This document shows positions 18,353-28,200 of a stretch of 64,000 nt of DNA, piece after piece. Source of the stretch: Leptospira perdikensis (GTDB taxonomy: Bacteria; Spirochaetota; Leptospiria; Leptospirales; Leptospiraceae); NCBI RefSeq assembly GCF_004769575.1, contig NZ_RQGA01000017.1:1-64000 (forward strand), written 5' to 3'. A model generated the notes under the pieces. It was given only the letters and a program-made list of their open reading frames with translations. It searched no databases and was not told the DNA's origin. A program made the position numbers and the translations under genes. The first letter of the stretch is position 1. Each line of letters starts with the position of its first letter.

Positions 18353-19519
18353 ATGTCCTCTCTTAAAAACTATATCTTCACTTCCGAGTCCGTATCTGAA
18401 GGACACCCAGACAAAGTCTGCGACCAAATCTCTGATGCCATTCTCGATGCCTATTTAGCTCAAGATCCAAAGTCTCGTGTTGCTTGTGAAACTCTCGTAA
18501 CAACAAACCTTGTTGTGATTGCTGGTGAAATTACCAGTAAAGGAAAAGTGGACACTCAAGAAATCGCACGCGATGTCATTCGTAAAATTGGTTATAACGA
18601 TATCAATATGTACTTTGATGCTGATTTCGCAGTGGTTTCCTCCCACGTACATGCACAATCACCTGATATTGCCCAAGGGGTAAACGAAGGCGAAGGTTTA
18701 CATGTGGAACAAGGAGCCGGAGACCAAGGGCTTATGTTTGGTTTTGCGATTGCAGAAACTCCGGAACTAATGCCAGCTCCACTTTATTATTCTCATAAAC
18801 TTTTGGAACATCTATCGGACCTGCGTCATACAAATAAAATCGAATGGCTTCGTCCTGATGCAAAGTCACAAGTAACCATCCAATACGAAGATGGAAAACC
18901 AAAAAGAGTGGATACAGTTGTGATTTCTACACAACACAAACCAGGTGTGACTCACAAACAAATCGAAGAAGCAGTGATCGAAGAATGTATCAAAAAAATG
19001 ATTCCGAAAGAACTTCTTGTTAATACTCGTTACTTTATCAATCCAACAGGTAAATTCGAAATTGGTGGTCCACATGGTGACACTGGTCTTACTGGACGTA
19101 AGATCATCGTAGATACTTACGGTGGAATGGGTCGTCATGGTGGTGGAGCATTCTCTGGAAAGGATCCATCTAAAGTTGACCGTTCAGCAGCATATATCGG
19201 TCGTTATATTGCGAAAAACGTTGTAGCAGCTGGTCTTGCTCATAAATGTGAAGTGCAACTTGCTTACGCAATCGGTGTTGCAGAACCAGTTTCTGTTCTT
19301 GTAGATACTTTCGGAACAGGAACCATTGCAGACGAAGAAATCTCTAAACGAGTTCTTGCAAATTTTAAACTCACTCCGAAAGGAATTGTGGATGGTCTTG
19401 ATCTTCTTGGAAAAGGAAGAAAATACCAAGAAACAGCGGCTTATGGCCACTTCGGTAGAACAGGTAGTACATTTACTTGGGAAAAAACAGATAAAGCTGA
19501 CGCTTTAAAAAAAGGATAA
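18353..19519 (+). CDS. metK: S-adenosylmethionine synthetase
   Basis: 388 residues, normal length. It makes SAM from methionine and ATP. Signatures include [20 protein letters not shown] at the N-terminus, [12 protein letters not shown] (hexapeptide region), [20 protein letters not shown], and [24 protein letters not shown] precedes the ATG. The 24-base gap after the acyltransferase gene leaves no room for a SAM riboswitch, so it is probably transcribed with the upstream genes. The next gene follows after two bases. Confidence 0.98.
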   Translation: MSSLKNYIFTSESVSEGHPDKVCDQISDAILDAYLAQDPKSRVACETLVTTNLVVIAGEITSKGKVDTQEIARDVIRKIGYNDINMYFDADFAVVSSHVHAQSPDIAQGVNEGEGLHVEQGAGDQGLMFGFAIAETPELMPAPLYYSHKLLEHLSDLRHTNKIEWLRPDAKSQVTIQYEDGKPKRVDTVVISTQHKPGVTHKQIEEAVIEECIKKMIPKELLVNTRYFINPTGKFEIGGPHGDTGLTGRKIIVDTYGGMGRHGGGAFSGKDPSKVDRSAAYIGRYIAKNVVAAGLAHKCEVQLAYAIGVAEPVSVLVDTFGTGTIADEEISKRVLANFKLTPKGIVDGLDLLGKGRKYQETAAYGHFGRTGSTFTWEKTDKADALKKG

Positions 19520-19521
19520 TT

Positions 19522-20487
19522 ATGGGAGCACCTAGCCAATCTACATCAGACAAAAAAGCAACAAGGGATGCATACGGCGAAGCCTTAGTCGAGTTAGGTG
19601 CTTCAAGGCAAGATGTTGTAGTTTTAGATGCAGATCTTTCCGGTTCCACTAAAACTGCAGATTTTAAGAAAAAATATCCTGAACGTTTTTTTAATGTTGG
19701 TGTCGCTGAACAAAACTTAGTTGGTCATGCAGCAGGTCTTGCTTTATCTGGATTTGTTCCTTTTGCTTCTAGTTTTGCTATGTTTTTATCTGGTAGAGCT
19801 TGGGAAGTGGTTCGTAACAGTGTTGTTTACCCAAAAGTAAACGTAAAACTAGTTGCATCTCATGGTGGAATCACTGTGGGAGAAGACGGTGCGTCCCACC
19901 AATGTATAGAAGACTTTGCTATCATGCGAGTCATCCCAGAAATGACTGTCATTTGTCCTTCTGATTTTAACGAAACCAAACAAGTCATTCATGCCATTGC
20001 TGATTACAAAGGCCCTGTGTATGTTCGGGTTGGCCGACCAGCCATTCCTGTCATCGAAAGAGAAAACTACAAATTCCAAATAGGAAAAGCAGAAGTAATC
20101 TCTGAAGGGAAAGACGTGTGTATCATTGCCAATGGTGTAATGGTCAACGAAGCTATGATCGCAGTGGGTCTACTCAAAGAAAAAGGAATTCATGCAAGCC
20201 TTCTCAATATGGCGACCATCAAACCTTTGGATAAAGAAGCCATCATCGCCAAAGCAAAAGAATGTGGGGCTGTCGTGACTTGTGAAGAACACAATGTCAT
20301 TGGTGGTCTTGGTTCTGCTGTATCGGAACTTCTTTCGGAAGAGTATCCTGTCCCTGTGATCAAAGTGGGAATGAAAGATACATTCGGAAAGTCCGGAACT
20401 TGGAGTGGTCTATTGGATTACTTCGGTTTACGCGCAAAAGATGTTGTGTCCCACGTAGAAATCGCAATTTCCAAAAAGAAAAAATAA
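19522..20487 (+). CDS. Transketolase C-terminal subunit (split transketolase)
   Basis: 321 residues covering the pyrimidine-binding and C-terminal domains of transketolase: [32 protein letters not shown] (cofactor-activating Glu in AEQN), [15 protein letters not shown] and the C-terminal ACT-like fold. The thiamine-diphosphate-binding N-terminal half must be a separate protein and is not in this window, because metK lies immediately upstream. Together the halves would run the non-oxidative pentose phosphate pathway. Confidence 0.9.
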   Translation: MGAPSQSTSDKKATRDAYGEALVELGASRQDVVVLDADLSGSTKTADFKKKYPERFFNVGVAEQNLVGHAAGLALSGFVPFASSFAMFLSGRAWEVVRNSVVYPKVNVKLVASHGGITVGEDGASHQCIEDFAIMRVIPEMTVICPSDFNETKQVIHAIADYKGPVYVRVGRPAIPVIERENYKFQIGKAEVISEGKDVCIIANGVMVNEAMIAVGLLKEKGIHASLLNMATIKPLDKEAIIAKAKECGAVVTCEEHNVIGGLGSAVSELLSEEYPVPVIKVGMKDTFGKSGTWSGLLDYFGLRAKDVVSHVEIAISKKKK

Positions 20488-20503
20488 GGTTTTGGTTGGG
20501 GTT

Positions 20504-20830
20504 ATGACCGGTTCTGGAGCGTCCCAACCATCCATCTTAGAAGAAACGGAAGTGAGGCCTCGTCGGAGTGACGGGCCTTGGAAGGTTGTACTTTGGGATG
20601 ATGATTTTCACACTTACGAGTACGTGATTGAAATGCTTATGGATGTTTGTCAAATGCCATGGGAAAAGGCATTTCAACATGCAGTCGAAGTAGACACTAG
20701 AAAGAAAACTATTGTTTTTTCTGGAGAATTGGAACACGCCGAATTTGTCCACGAACGGATCTTAAACTATGGACCTGACCATCGAATGAGTTCTTCCAAA
20801 GGATCCATGACCGCAACCTTAGAACAATAA
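20504..20830 (+). CDS. clpS: ATP-dependent Clp protease adaptor ClpS
   Basis: About 108 residues from ATG 20504 (TTG 20492 is possible). The ClpS core is clear: WKVVLWDDDFHTYEYVIEML (N-degron pocket region, DDxxHTYEYV), EKAFQHAVEVDTRKKTIVFS and EHAEFVHERI. It delivers N-end-rule substrates to ClpAP. It is the last gene of the plus-strand run; clpA is not next to it. Confidence 0.92.
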   Translation: MTGSGASQPSILEETEVRPRRSDGPWKVVLWDDDFHTYEYVIEMLMDVCQMPWEKAFQHAVEVDTRKKTIVFSGELEHAEFVHERILNYGPDHRMSSSKGSMTATLEQ

Positions 20831-21007
20831 TATATGATTTGTTTCCTATAAATACTCCGTATGATCTTGATTATACTATAAAAAAGTTACTTGATAGATT
20901 CAGAATCTATTCCTTTTTTACCAATCAATATTAATTTCGAAAACAGAAGTTATCATCCAGTGATACATCGATAATTATCCTCGTATAGAATAATAGGATA
21001 CATAAGA

Positions 21008-22426
21008 ATGCAATACAGATTAATGAGTTTCAGTGAATTTAGTAAAACGATCCAAAATGAATTGAGGTTCTTTTTTCGAGAACGTTTAGTAAATGCTTTT
21101 CGAAATTTTCGAAATTCCTACGTTTCTTCTGACCTACCCAAAAACAATTATGACCTTAAATTGTTTTTTACTAATTTGATTATTTGTTTTTTCGTATTAT
21201 TTCTTCGGAAGCCAGATTCATTATTGAACCCACAATTATGGGCTGAAGATGGACAAATTTTCCTTCGTGATGAGTGGGTTATCGGATTCCCTGATACTAT
21301 ATTAATCCTTTATGCAGGTTACATTCACCTAGTACCTAGGGTTATTGCTTTTATTGCTAATTTTTTTCCTTACGAACTGATCCCTTTCGTATTTAATTTT
21401 TCAGCAATTCTAATCGCAGCCTTTTCCGTTTCTATTTTTTCAATCAGTAGATATCGATATATTATTAAAAGTGACTTTCTTAGATCCATTGTTGTTATAT
21501 TAATCTGTTTTGCTCCTGTCGGCATTGAGTCTATTGGCAATGTCACGAATGTTCATTTTTACTTATCTTTTGGCGTCTTTTTATATGCTTTGATTGGTGG
21601 TAAACTTAATGGATTCAGTTATATAGGTATATTTATATATGTTTTGTTTGGGATGTTATCTGCACCTCTTGCAATTTGTTATATTCCTCTTTTTCTAATT
21701 AGGCCAATCTTATGTACAACCGATCGTTTAAGATGGATTTTTGGTGTTATTTTTTTGCTCACTGTTGGTTACCTTATCTCGATGTTTTATCTTGGAACGA
21801 GAGGAACTATTGCAGAAATAGATTGGAAATTTTTATCCATACCTTTGAATATAGAAAAGTTAATTCGTGTTTCCTTTTCCATTTATTTCATAAATCCCAA
21901 TTCATTGTCCTTTGTTAGTTATTTTAAATATTTTTGGATATTGGAAATTCTCTTCCTGTTTTTTTATTTTAAAACTTTTGAAAAAAATGGAATCCAAAAT
22001 ACATTGTTTTTTGCAAGTTATTTGGTCGCTATTTTTGTCCCGATTCTGCTTAGAGGTGGTTTGGTTTTGAATGAAGAACAAACTTCGTTTCTGGCTTTAG
22101 TGAATGGTACGAAAGATTCTTTGTATTTTTTAAATGTGATTAACCTCCTAGTGAATCGATATGGAATAGTCCCTTATTTTATATTTTGTATATCAGTATT
22201 TTCTGTAATGTTTAATGGTGAAGATATTAAAAGAAATTTTTATACAGCCTTGATTGTTAGTGTGATTTTTCTTGTTTTAGTTAGAAATTCAATTTTTATA
22301 AAACCATTCGATGACCTGAAATGGAATAGTTATGCAACTCAAGTAAGAAATAAAGATAACGTTGTCATTCCTATCAATCCTTTTTGGTTCCCCAATATTC
22401 AAATAAAAAAAGAGGAATGGAGATAA
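21008..22426 (+). CDS. Polytopic membrane protein, probable GT-C-fold glycosyltransferase-like
   Basis: 472 residues (ATG 21023 also possible) with about 11 hydrophobic segments. The first extracytoplasmic loop holds LWAEDGQIFLRDEW, followed by LYAGYIHLVPRVIAFIA; the acidic pair and layout resemble GT-C-type integral membrane transferases and a family of bacterial proteins with an (L/F)xAEDG motif. No cytoplasmic domain. The gene and its upstream 177 bases are visibly more AT-rich than the neighbours, which may mean recent acquisition. Activity is not established. Confidence 0.65.
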   Translation: MQYRLMSFSEFSKTIQNELRFFFRERLVNAFRNFRNSYVSSDLPKNNYDLKLFFTNLIICFFVLFLRKPDSLLNPQLWAEDGQIFLRDEWVIGFPDTILILYAGYIHLVPRVIAFIANFFPYELIPFVFNFSAILIAAFSVSIFSISRYRYIIKSDFLRSIVVILICFAPVGIESIGNVTNVHFYLSFGVFLYALIGGKLNGFSYIGIFIYVLFGMLSAPLAICYIPLFLIRPILCTTDRLRWIFGVIFLLTVGYLISMFYLGTRGTIAEIDWKFLSIPLNIEKLIRVSFSIYFINPNSLSFVSYFKYFWILEILFLFFYFKTFEKNGIQNTLFFASYLVAIFVPILLRGGLVLNEEQTSFLALVNGTKDSLYFLNVINLLVNRYGIVPYFIFCISVFSVMFNGEDIKRNFYTALIVSVIFLVLVRNSIFIKPFDDLKWNSYATQVRNKDNVVIPINPFWFPNIQIKKEEWR

Positions 22427-22479
22427 GAGTTTCTTTAGTTTGAATAGGTGTTGATTTGTTTTTGAATGAATTTGCCAGC

Positions 22480-23358
22480 TTACATCTTACGTTCTAAAGC
22501 GTAGTTCCGTTCTGGAACAAGCAAAGAAGAAACGGATTCATTGGTATCCACTTTGATATTTGTCGATGGGTTGTATGTATCCAACATATAATCCCCATCC
22601 ACAATGAATTGATAATGGTATTCACCTGGTAATAATTTCTTTTCTAGAGTAAACACACCCTTTCTGTCTTTTTTTAAGAAGTCGTGTTCAGGGTTCCAAT
22701 CATTGAAACTTCCGACAACACGAACCACTTCTGCATTTGGAAGATAAATTTGAAATTTAACGGTTCGTAAGTCTCGTTCTTCGTTAGCGGAATCTTCGAG
22801 AACCATAGTTTTTGTTTGTCGATCTGTATCTTTGTTTTCTAAAATAAAACGGGAATAGTAAGACCCCGAACCATCTTCTAATTTATCAAAGTTTTCCGGA
22901 TCATAAGTTAGAAGTCCATTCACTCGAAACTTGTATTCGTAAACAGGATCCTCTTCATACGAATCTGTAATTTGTGTGGGTTCGATGACCGTATAATAAA
23001 TTCCGTATTGGTTCCGTTTCATATCGGAACATTCCCAATTATTAAAACTTCCGCAGATTTCTACCGATTCGTCCCGGAGTCCATTGTAAGTAAATAGAAT
23101 TCCTCTATGGATGAGTTTACCCGAGGACACGTAAGATTCCACGTCGAGATAACGAATGTAACGTGGAGCTATATTTTTTTTGAGACTTTCCAGTTGCCAG
23201 AGGTAGTATACTGTATCTTGGTTTTCCGTTTCATCGGACATCTCCAGTTCTTTTGAAGAAAAACTTCCAATCCATTCCATTCCGTCCTCGGCAAAGATTC
23301 CGATTCCTGTAAAAAAGAGTAAAAATAGGGCGATACGGATGGATTTTGATTTCATCAT
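22480..23358 (-). CDS. Secreted protein with two tandem glycogen-binding (CBM48/AMPK-type) domains
   Basis: 292 residues: signal peptide (~1-24), then two early-set beta domains. The first (~85-180) has VEICGSFNNWECSDM and YEYKFRVNG; the second (~205-285) has VRVVGSFNDWNPEHDFL and GEYHYQFIVDGDYMLD. GSFNxW and YxYxFxVDG are the carbohydrate-contacting motifs of AMPK-type CBMs. There is no catalytic domain. A role in binding glucan or another envelope partner is inferred only. Start is either of two adjacent ATGs. Confidence 0.8.
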   Translation of the reverse strand: MMKSKSIRIALFLLFFTGIGIFAEDGMEWIGSFSSKELEMSDETENQDTVYYLWQLESLKKNIAPRYIRYLDVESYVSSGKLIHRGILFTYNGLRDESVEICGSFNNWECSDMKRNQYGIYYTVIEPTQITDSYEEDPVYEYKFRVNGLLTYDPENFDKLEDGSGSYYSRFILENKDTDRQTKTMVLEDSANEERDLRTVKFQIYLPNAEVVRVVGSFNDWNPEHDFLKKDRKGVFTLEKKLLPGEYHYQFIVDGDYMLDTYNPSTNIKVDTNESVSSLLVPERNYALERKM

Positions 23359-23513
23359 AACTTTGGTCGTAAAGGGGTCCTTCTAGATAATTTTCGGCAG
23401 AAATGAAAAAAGAGAGTGAAAGGTTTTTTTCCGAAGGAACCATCTGACATAATAAAAAAAATATTCTGTCATTTTGAGAAGGGGCCGATAATTCATTAGG
23501 AATAGACCCTTAA

Positions 23514-26500
23514 ATGGCTGAGCCGATAGACAAATTGAGTCCGGAAGAAATCACACAAATCGAGACGATGTTTTCGGCTCTCAATAAAAATCCGCTTTCA
23601 TCGGAAGAACTGAATCCGATGGCGAAGGTTTTACGTGAGAAACTGGGATATACCAGTCCTATGGCTCCGTCCGATCCAGAAGCGGATACGGACGAAAATT
23701 CCGGATCAGCTTTTGATGATTTTGAAAACGAAGGGGCAGAAGATTCGGAAGTAGGAGATCCATTTGCTCCTCTAGCTGATGAGGACGACGATTTTGGTCC
23801 TCCCAAACTTCCTAACCGGGAAGCGGAAGAAGACGATGGAATTGATTTAGACGAACTCCTTGGTGAAGATTCACCAAAACCTAGCCAAACACCAGCAGCC
23901 ACAGACGATTTTGATTTCGATGCCCCATCGGCGACTACTGATGATGCGGATCCTTTTGCTTCCGATGCAGGTAGTTCCGAAGAAGCAGACCCATTTGCGA
24001 ATATGGGTTCTCCTACAGAAACTGCTGGCGATGATCCTTTTGCCAATCTAGATGCTATTGATGAAGCTCCCTTAGAGGACAGACCGGCACCTGTGATCGG
24101 TGACGATCCTTTTGCTAATTTAGGTGGAGATGATGATACTCCTCCAACGACCGACGAAGATCTGTTTGCTGGTTTTGATACGGGAGCTGAAACACCAACT
24201 CCTCCTGGTGATGATTTTGATTTTGGAGCAGGAGATGATGCCCCTTCTTCCGGTGGTGACGATCCATTTGCCGATATGGGTTCCTCACCCGCTGCGACAG
24301 AAAGTTTTGGCGATGATCCTTTTGCTAATTTAGGTGGGGATGACACTCCTTCTTCCGATACCGGTTCCGCCGATGATCCGTTTGGTGACATGTCCACTCC
24401 ATCATCTGGTGGAGATACTTCTTTTGGTGATGACCCATTTGCTGATATGGGTTCCACTCCTTCTGCTACAGAAAGTTTTGGGGATGATCCTTTTGGAAAT
24501 ATGGACAGTCCGTCCGCTACATCCCGTGACAACGAGCCGGCCGATGTAGGTGGTGGGTTTGATGATCCATTTGGAGACTTGGGTGTGGGAATGGAACCTC
24601 CGAGTCTCGACGATGACTTAGGAGCTCCTTCTTTTGATGATTTAGCACCGTCGATTGATGATATGCCTGTATCCACAATGGATGACTTTGGTTCTGATGG
24701 GCCGGGGGGATTTGAGGAAGACCTCATGTCTCTTGGTAAAGAAGATGAACCAGAAGAATCACTTGAGGCCAATCTAACAGATGAAGAGTTAGCGGTCATT
24801 CAGTCCGAATTACTCCGTTATCCACCAAAACTAAGACGAACCATCATTGATACGATTGTGAACCAAAGGATTCCAGTTCGTAATCAAAAAGAAATCATTG
24901 AACTCATTAAGGCCCAACAAAAACCAGAAGACATTGCCAGTTACTTAAGTGGTCTTCTTGGGGAAAGAGTCGAACTTAATGATTCCACTGGGAAGTTTGC
25001 TGCGGATGGTGTTCCCATCATTGCGAGTCGCGATGCATACACGAAAGAAGGTGCTGCCCGCAAACGAGAGTTAGTTCGCCGGACCATATTATCTTCTGCT
25101 GCTGCTGTATTCCTAGTATTTGGAATTGTGACTCTTTGGAAGTATGTTATTGTTCCGTATCGTGCCAAAGCACAGTATGCACTCGGTCTTGAAAAAATTG
25201 AAGAATTTAGTTATGAAACAGATGCTTTAGAGAAGAAAAAACTTCTAGCTGATGCAGAAAATTATTTTATCAAAGGGGAAGAGATTTTCCCGCATAACTT
25301 AGAGTTTTTGAATAAATATTGTATTGCTTATACCAAAGCAGGGCTTTATGAAAGAGCTTTTGAAAAATGTTTTGGAAAAGTAGAACCTGATTTTGGTTAT
25401 GAACCAGAAGACAAGGAACACAAACGTGCTTGGGAAAATAGAAAAGAAGTACCAAATATTGGTTTTGCGAAGAAAACAGAATGGAATGATGCCGGTGTAG
25501 AAACTGCCGGAAGAAGACCATTACCGGAACTTACTTTTTATCTTACTTCTCAAGATAAAGTTCCAAGAAAGGTTTTAAAAGCGGGCGCATACATTGCATC
25601 TCGCCTCAAATACAATGTCCACGATATTGATACTTACATTGCACTTGGAACCTTTCATTCTTTCCATAGAAAGGATTTTATCGAAGTTCCACCTGGTAGT
25701 AATCGTAAAAAATATAAAAATGATCATCTTGCCATTGAATATTTCAAACGAGTGTTTACTGATGGCGGTGATCCAGATAATGTAGATGCTATCGCAGGAA
25801 TTGCGAAGATTTTTTATAACAAACAAGAGTTTGGAACGGCTGTTAAATACTATAACGACATCATTGAAAAATATCCCAAAAATGCAATTGGGCATGGTGG
25901 AATTCTATCAACTTATATAGAGATGTGGAAACGGGATAAAAATCCTCAGTATGTTCTCAACCACCACAGACAAGTTCGGAATGCTCTTAATATAGAAGAT
26001 GAATTGTCTCTATTTGTATTAGCAAAACTTGCATCCTTTTATATTGATTTGGATTCCGAAGAAGTCAGAATCAAATACAATATCAACCCAGAGGACCAAG
26101 TCACTGGGATGGAAATTGATGATAATGTGGAATACCTCTTAAACATTGCCTATGGAAAAGAGGGTGGTTCTAAATTTGCTGAAGGATATTACCAAAGAGC
26201 TCGCTTTTATTTCAAAAAAGAGGAAGCAGCCCGCGCCCTCAAACAGTTGGAATTGGCTTCCACCTATGATATCCGTCATTATTTAGCAGTTCTTTTAATG
26301 GCAGAATATTATATCCAAACGGAAAATTATGACGAAGCAGTGAAGTTACTGCGAGAAGCGGATGATCGGTACCAAAATTATCGAGACCGACTTGGAGAAC
26401 GAGATGAGGATGAAACCTTACTCGAAGGAAGTCCAGGAAGGATTTCGTTTAACTTAGGTAAAATTCAGTTTCTGGAAGCTGCCGGAATTAATGTAACAGA

Positions 26501-27158
26501 CAATATACGAGAGTTTCCAGGCAAAAAAATCTATCCAGAACGTAGTATTGGTACTCTTTCTTATGAAGAAAAAGAAAGAAGAAACGGACTCTTTATGGCT
26601 CGTGAATCGTTTCTTGCGGCCCTCGATCGAGATATTTCTAAAGATCCAAAGATAGTAAGAGAATGTTATTATTATTTAGGTTGGATTGATTATAACCATG
26701 GAGACTTTGCACAAAGTTTGGATTTTTGGGCGGAACTTCCAGAAGAAGATATTTATAATAATGCCACCTTACTTTTTGGAAAAGGAAACGCATTCTATTA
26801 TACAAGACAATACAATGCAGCTCTTGGCAACTATTTGAAGTTAAAGGACGATTTTGAACTCAAAGAACAAAGTTTGGGTCGAATTGACACAGAAAACTCT
26901 GATCATAGAGAAGTGTATGAAACACTAACGGCCCTTTATAATAATATTGGAGCTGTGTATGAGAAAAAACAAGATACCATTAATGCTCTCAAATACTATT
27001 GGAAAGCAATGGAAACGGCAAGAAAGATTGGTTCTGTGAGTGAAATTGCAAACTCAAATAAGGATTTGGTTTTTGCTCGTGCAAAACTTGACCGCGAACC
27101 ATTATTAGAAGACTGGTTGGCACCGACACTAGACCGGCTGACTGAGATTAAAAAGTAA
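23514..27158 (+). CDS. Large TPR protein, probable periplasmic flagellar collar protein FlcA
   Basis: 1214 residues. The first ~400 are acidic and low-complexity, with 11 DPF(A/G) repeats; a helical segment follows (~420-490). A single membrane helix lies at ~523-546 (SSAAAVFLVFGIVTLWKYVI), and the C-terminal ~660 residues are built of tetratricopeptide-like repeats (for example AVKYYNDIIEKYPKNAIGHG and EYYIQTENYDEAVKLLREAD). This architecture, one helix plus a long TPR domain in a spirochaete, fits the flagellar collar protein FlcA (BB0326 in Borrelia), although the repeat-rich N-terminus is much longer here. The assignment is by layout, not alignment. Single gene with a hairpin downstream. 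Confidence 0.6.
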   Translation: MAEPIDKLSPEEITQIETMFSALNKNPLSSEELNPMAKVLREKLGYTSPMAPSDPEADTDENSGSAFDDFENEGAEDSEVGDPFAPLADEDDDFGPPKLPNREAEEDDGIDLDELLGEDSPKPSQTPAATDDFDFDAPSATTDDADPFASDAGSSEEADPFANMGSPTETAGDDPFANLDAIDEAPLEDRPAPVIGDDPFANLGGDDDTPPTTDEDLFAGFDTGAETPTPPGDDFDFGAGDDAPSSGGDDPFADMGSSPAATESFGDDPFANLGGDDTPSSDTGSADDPFGDMSTPSSGGDTSFGDDPFADMGSTPSATESFGDDPFGNMDSPSATSRDNEPADVGGGFDDPFGDLGVGMEPPSLDDDLGAPSFDDLAPSIDDMPVSTMDDFGSDGPGGFEEDLMSLGKEDEPEESLEANLTDEELAVIQSELLRYPPKLRRTIIDTIVNQRIPVRNQKEIIELIKAQQKPEDIASYLSGLLGERVELNDSTGKFAADGVPIIASRDAYTKEGAARKRELVRRTILSSAAAVFLVFGIVTLWKYVIVPYRAKAQYALGLEKIEEFSYETDALEKKKLLADAENYFIKGEEIFPHNLEFLNKYCIAYTKAGLYERAFEKCFGKVEPDFGYEPEDKEHKRAWENRKEVPNIGFAKKTEWNDAGVETAGRRPLPELTFYLTSQDKVPRKVLKAGAYIASRLKYNVHDIDTYIALGTFHSFHRKDFIEVPPGSNRKKYKNDHLAIEYFKRVFTDGGDPDNVDAIAGIAKIFYNKQEFGTAVKYYNDIIEKYPKNAIGHGGILSTYIEMWKRDKNPQYVLNHHRQVRNALNIEDELSLFVLAKLASFYIDLDSEEVRIKYNINPEDQVTGMEIDDNVEYLLNIAYGKEGGSKFAEGYYQRARFYFKKEEAARALKQLELASTYDIRHYLAVLLMAEYYIQTENYDEAVKLLREADDRYQNYRDRLGERDEDETLLEGSPGRISFNLGKIQFLEAAGINVTDNIREFPGKKIYPERSIGTLSYEEKERRNGLFMARESFLAALDRDISKDPKIVRECYYYLGWIDYNHGDFAQSLDFWAELPEEDIYNNATLLFGKGNAFYYTRQYNAALGNYLKLKDDFELKEQSLGRIDTENSDHREVYETLTALYNNIGAVYEKKQDTINALKYYWKAMETARKIGSVSEIANSNKDLVFARAKLDREPLLEDWLAPTLDRLTEIKK
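23758..24590 (+). repeat. DPF-repeat coding region
   Basis: Eleven copies of DPF(A/G) spaced about 15-35 codons apart, usually as DDPFA(D/N)(M/L)G. Some are nearly identical at DNA level, for example the blocks near 24296 and 24468 that both read ACAGAAAGTTTTGG then GATGATCC. The in-phase codons leave the antisense strand open over more than 1.2 kb, a side effect and not a second gene. Confidence 0.85.
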
Positions 27159-27187
27159 ATTGTAACTAATTGGAAAAGGCCAAAAGA

Positions 27188-27216
27188 ACGGAGGATAAAT
27201 TGACTTTTTCCTCCGT
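27188..27216. terminator. Hairpin between convergent FlcA-like and WecG/TagA genes
   Basis: ACGGAGGA and TCCTCCGT form an 8-bp GC-rich stem with a 13-base loop, 30 bases past the plus-strand stop and 31 bases past the minus-strand stop. A plausible shared terminator. Confidence 0.5.
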
Positions 27217-27246
27217 GATTCGTTTATACTTGGTTAGTGTTTTGGA

Positions 27247-28200
27247 TTAATGTTTGCGAAATCGTTCGCGAATTCCCAAAAGAAAAAAATAGAAAGTTTC
27301 CCACATTCTTTGGATTCGGTAAGGTCTTGCGATAATCCTCCAAAACCAAATCAGTCCCCTTTCTTTGAACCATTCGGGGGCTTTTTTGTCAGCACCAGAT
27401 AACATATCTAAGGCGCCACCTACACCGATCACAACTGCTTTACCAAAATATCCGGTATTATTTTCGATCCAAATTTCTTGGTTTGGAAAGTCCATTGCAA
27501 GGAAAATGATATCGGGTCCAGTTTTCCGAATGGCTTCTTTGACTCGCATTTCTCTTTGTCTATCGAGATGTCCTGCATGCCTTCCAACAATTCGGACTTT
27601 GGGGAAGTGTCTTGTTAGGTTGAAATAAATTCGTTCTACAATTTCGTCTTTGGCGCCAAAGATAAATGCTGTAAATTCTTTGAGTTCTGCAAGGCGAATG
27701 AGATCCATCATCACTGCAATAGGGGTAACTCGCTCTTTGAGTCTACCAGAGGTCATCCAACCAATACCGGCTCCTTCCACCAAAATAGTTCCCGCTTTTT
27801 CAGCGATCCGATGGAGTGATTTTTTGGGACGCATCCTCATAAGTTTGATCGGATCTAAAAATAAAACATGGTGCATGCCTTCTTTTTTTTCAAGCACGCG
27901 GAAGAGTTTAGCAATGGCTTCGTCAGTCGTGACGTTGTCGATGGGAATTCCCAGTACTTTCAAAGTTTCCAGCTTGGAAACATCGATATTTTGGTATTCT
28001 AGTAGTATATCCCTCTCATCTTTTGAGGAATTGTGAACGATTTCGCTCAGTTGCTTCATGTAGCCGGGCTTTCCTTTCCTATCTAAAACATTATGTCCAG
28101 TTCGCTCTATTGTCGCCTCTAAATTTTTAAAAACTGCCGTTTTTTCACTTGGATTGGAATCGAAAGAACGAGAAAAAGTATCAAAATGTTTCGAAGCCAT
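27247..28200 (-). CDS. WecG/TagA/CpsF family glycosyltransferase
   Basis: 317 residues; the family domain covers ~75-310 after an N-terminal extension of about 75 residues. Landmarks: VLGIPIDNVTTDEAI, VEGAGIGWMTSGRL, AFIFGAKDEIVERI, GPDIIFLAMDFPNQEIWI and GVGGALDMLSG. The family transfers ManNAcA, ManNAc or glucose to lipid-linked acceptors at the membrane. The position usually occupied by a catalytic Asp (DG motif) is Glu here (VEG). A C-terminal basic amphipathic tail probably binds the membrane. Its ATG overlaps that of the divergent gene by 15 bases. Confidence 0.85.
   Translation of the reverse strand: MASKHFDTFSRSFDSNPSEKTAVFKNLEATIERTGHNVLDRKGKPGYMKQLSEIVHNSSKDERDILLEYQNIDVSKLETLKVLGIPIDNVTTDEAIAKLFRVLEKKEGMHHVLFLDPIKLMRMRPKKSLHRIAEKAGTILVEGAGIGWMTSGRLKERVTPIAVMMDLIRLAELKEFTAFIFGAKDEIVERIYFNLTRHFPKVRIVGRHAGHLDRQREMRVKEAIRKTGPDIIFLAMDFPNQEIWIENNTGYFGKAVVIGVGGALDMLSGADKKAPEWFKERGLIWFWRIIARPYRIQRMWETFYFFLLGIRERFRKH

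Noticed and set aside
23510..24799. 429-codon open frame antisense to the FlcA-like gene
   Set aside because: Ser/Gly/Pro/Lys-rich translation is the mirror of the acidic DPF repeats; the in-phase repeat codons keep the antisense free of stops.
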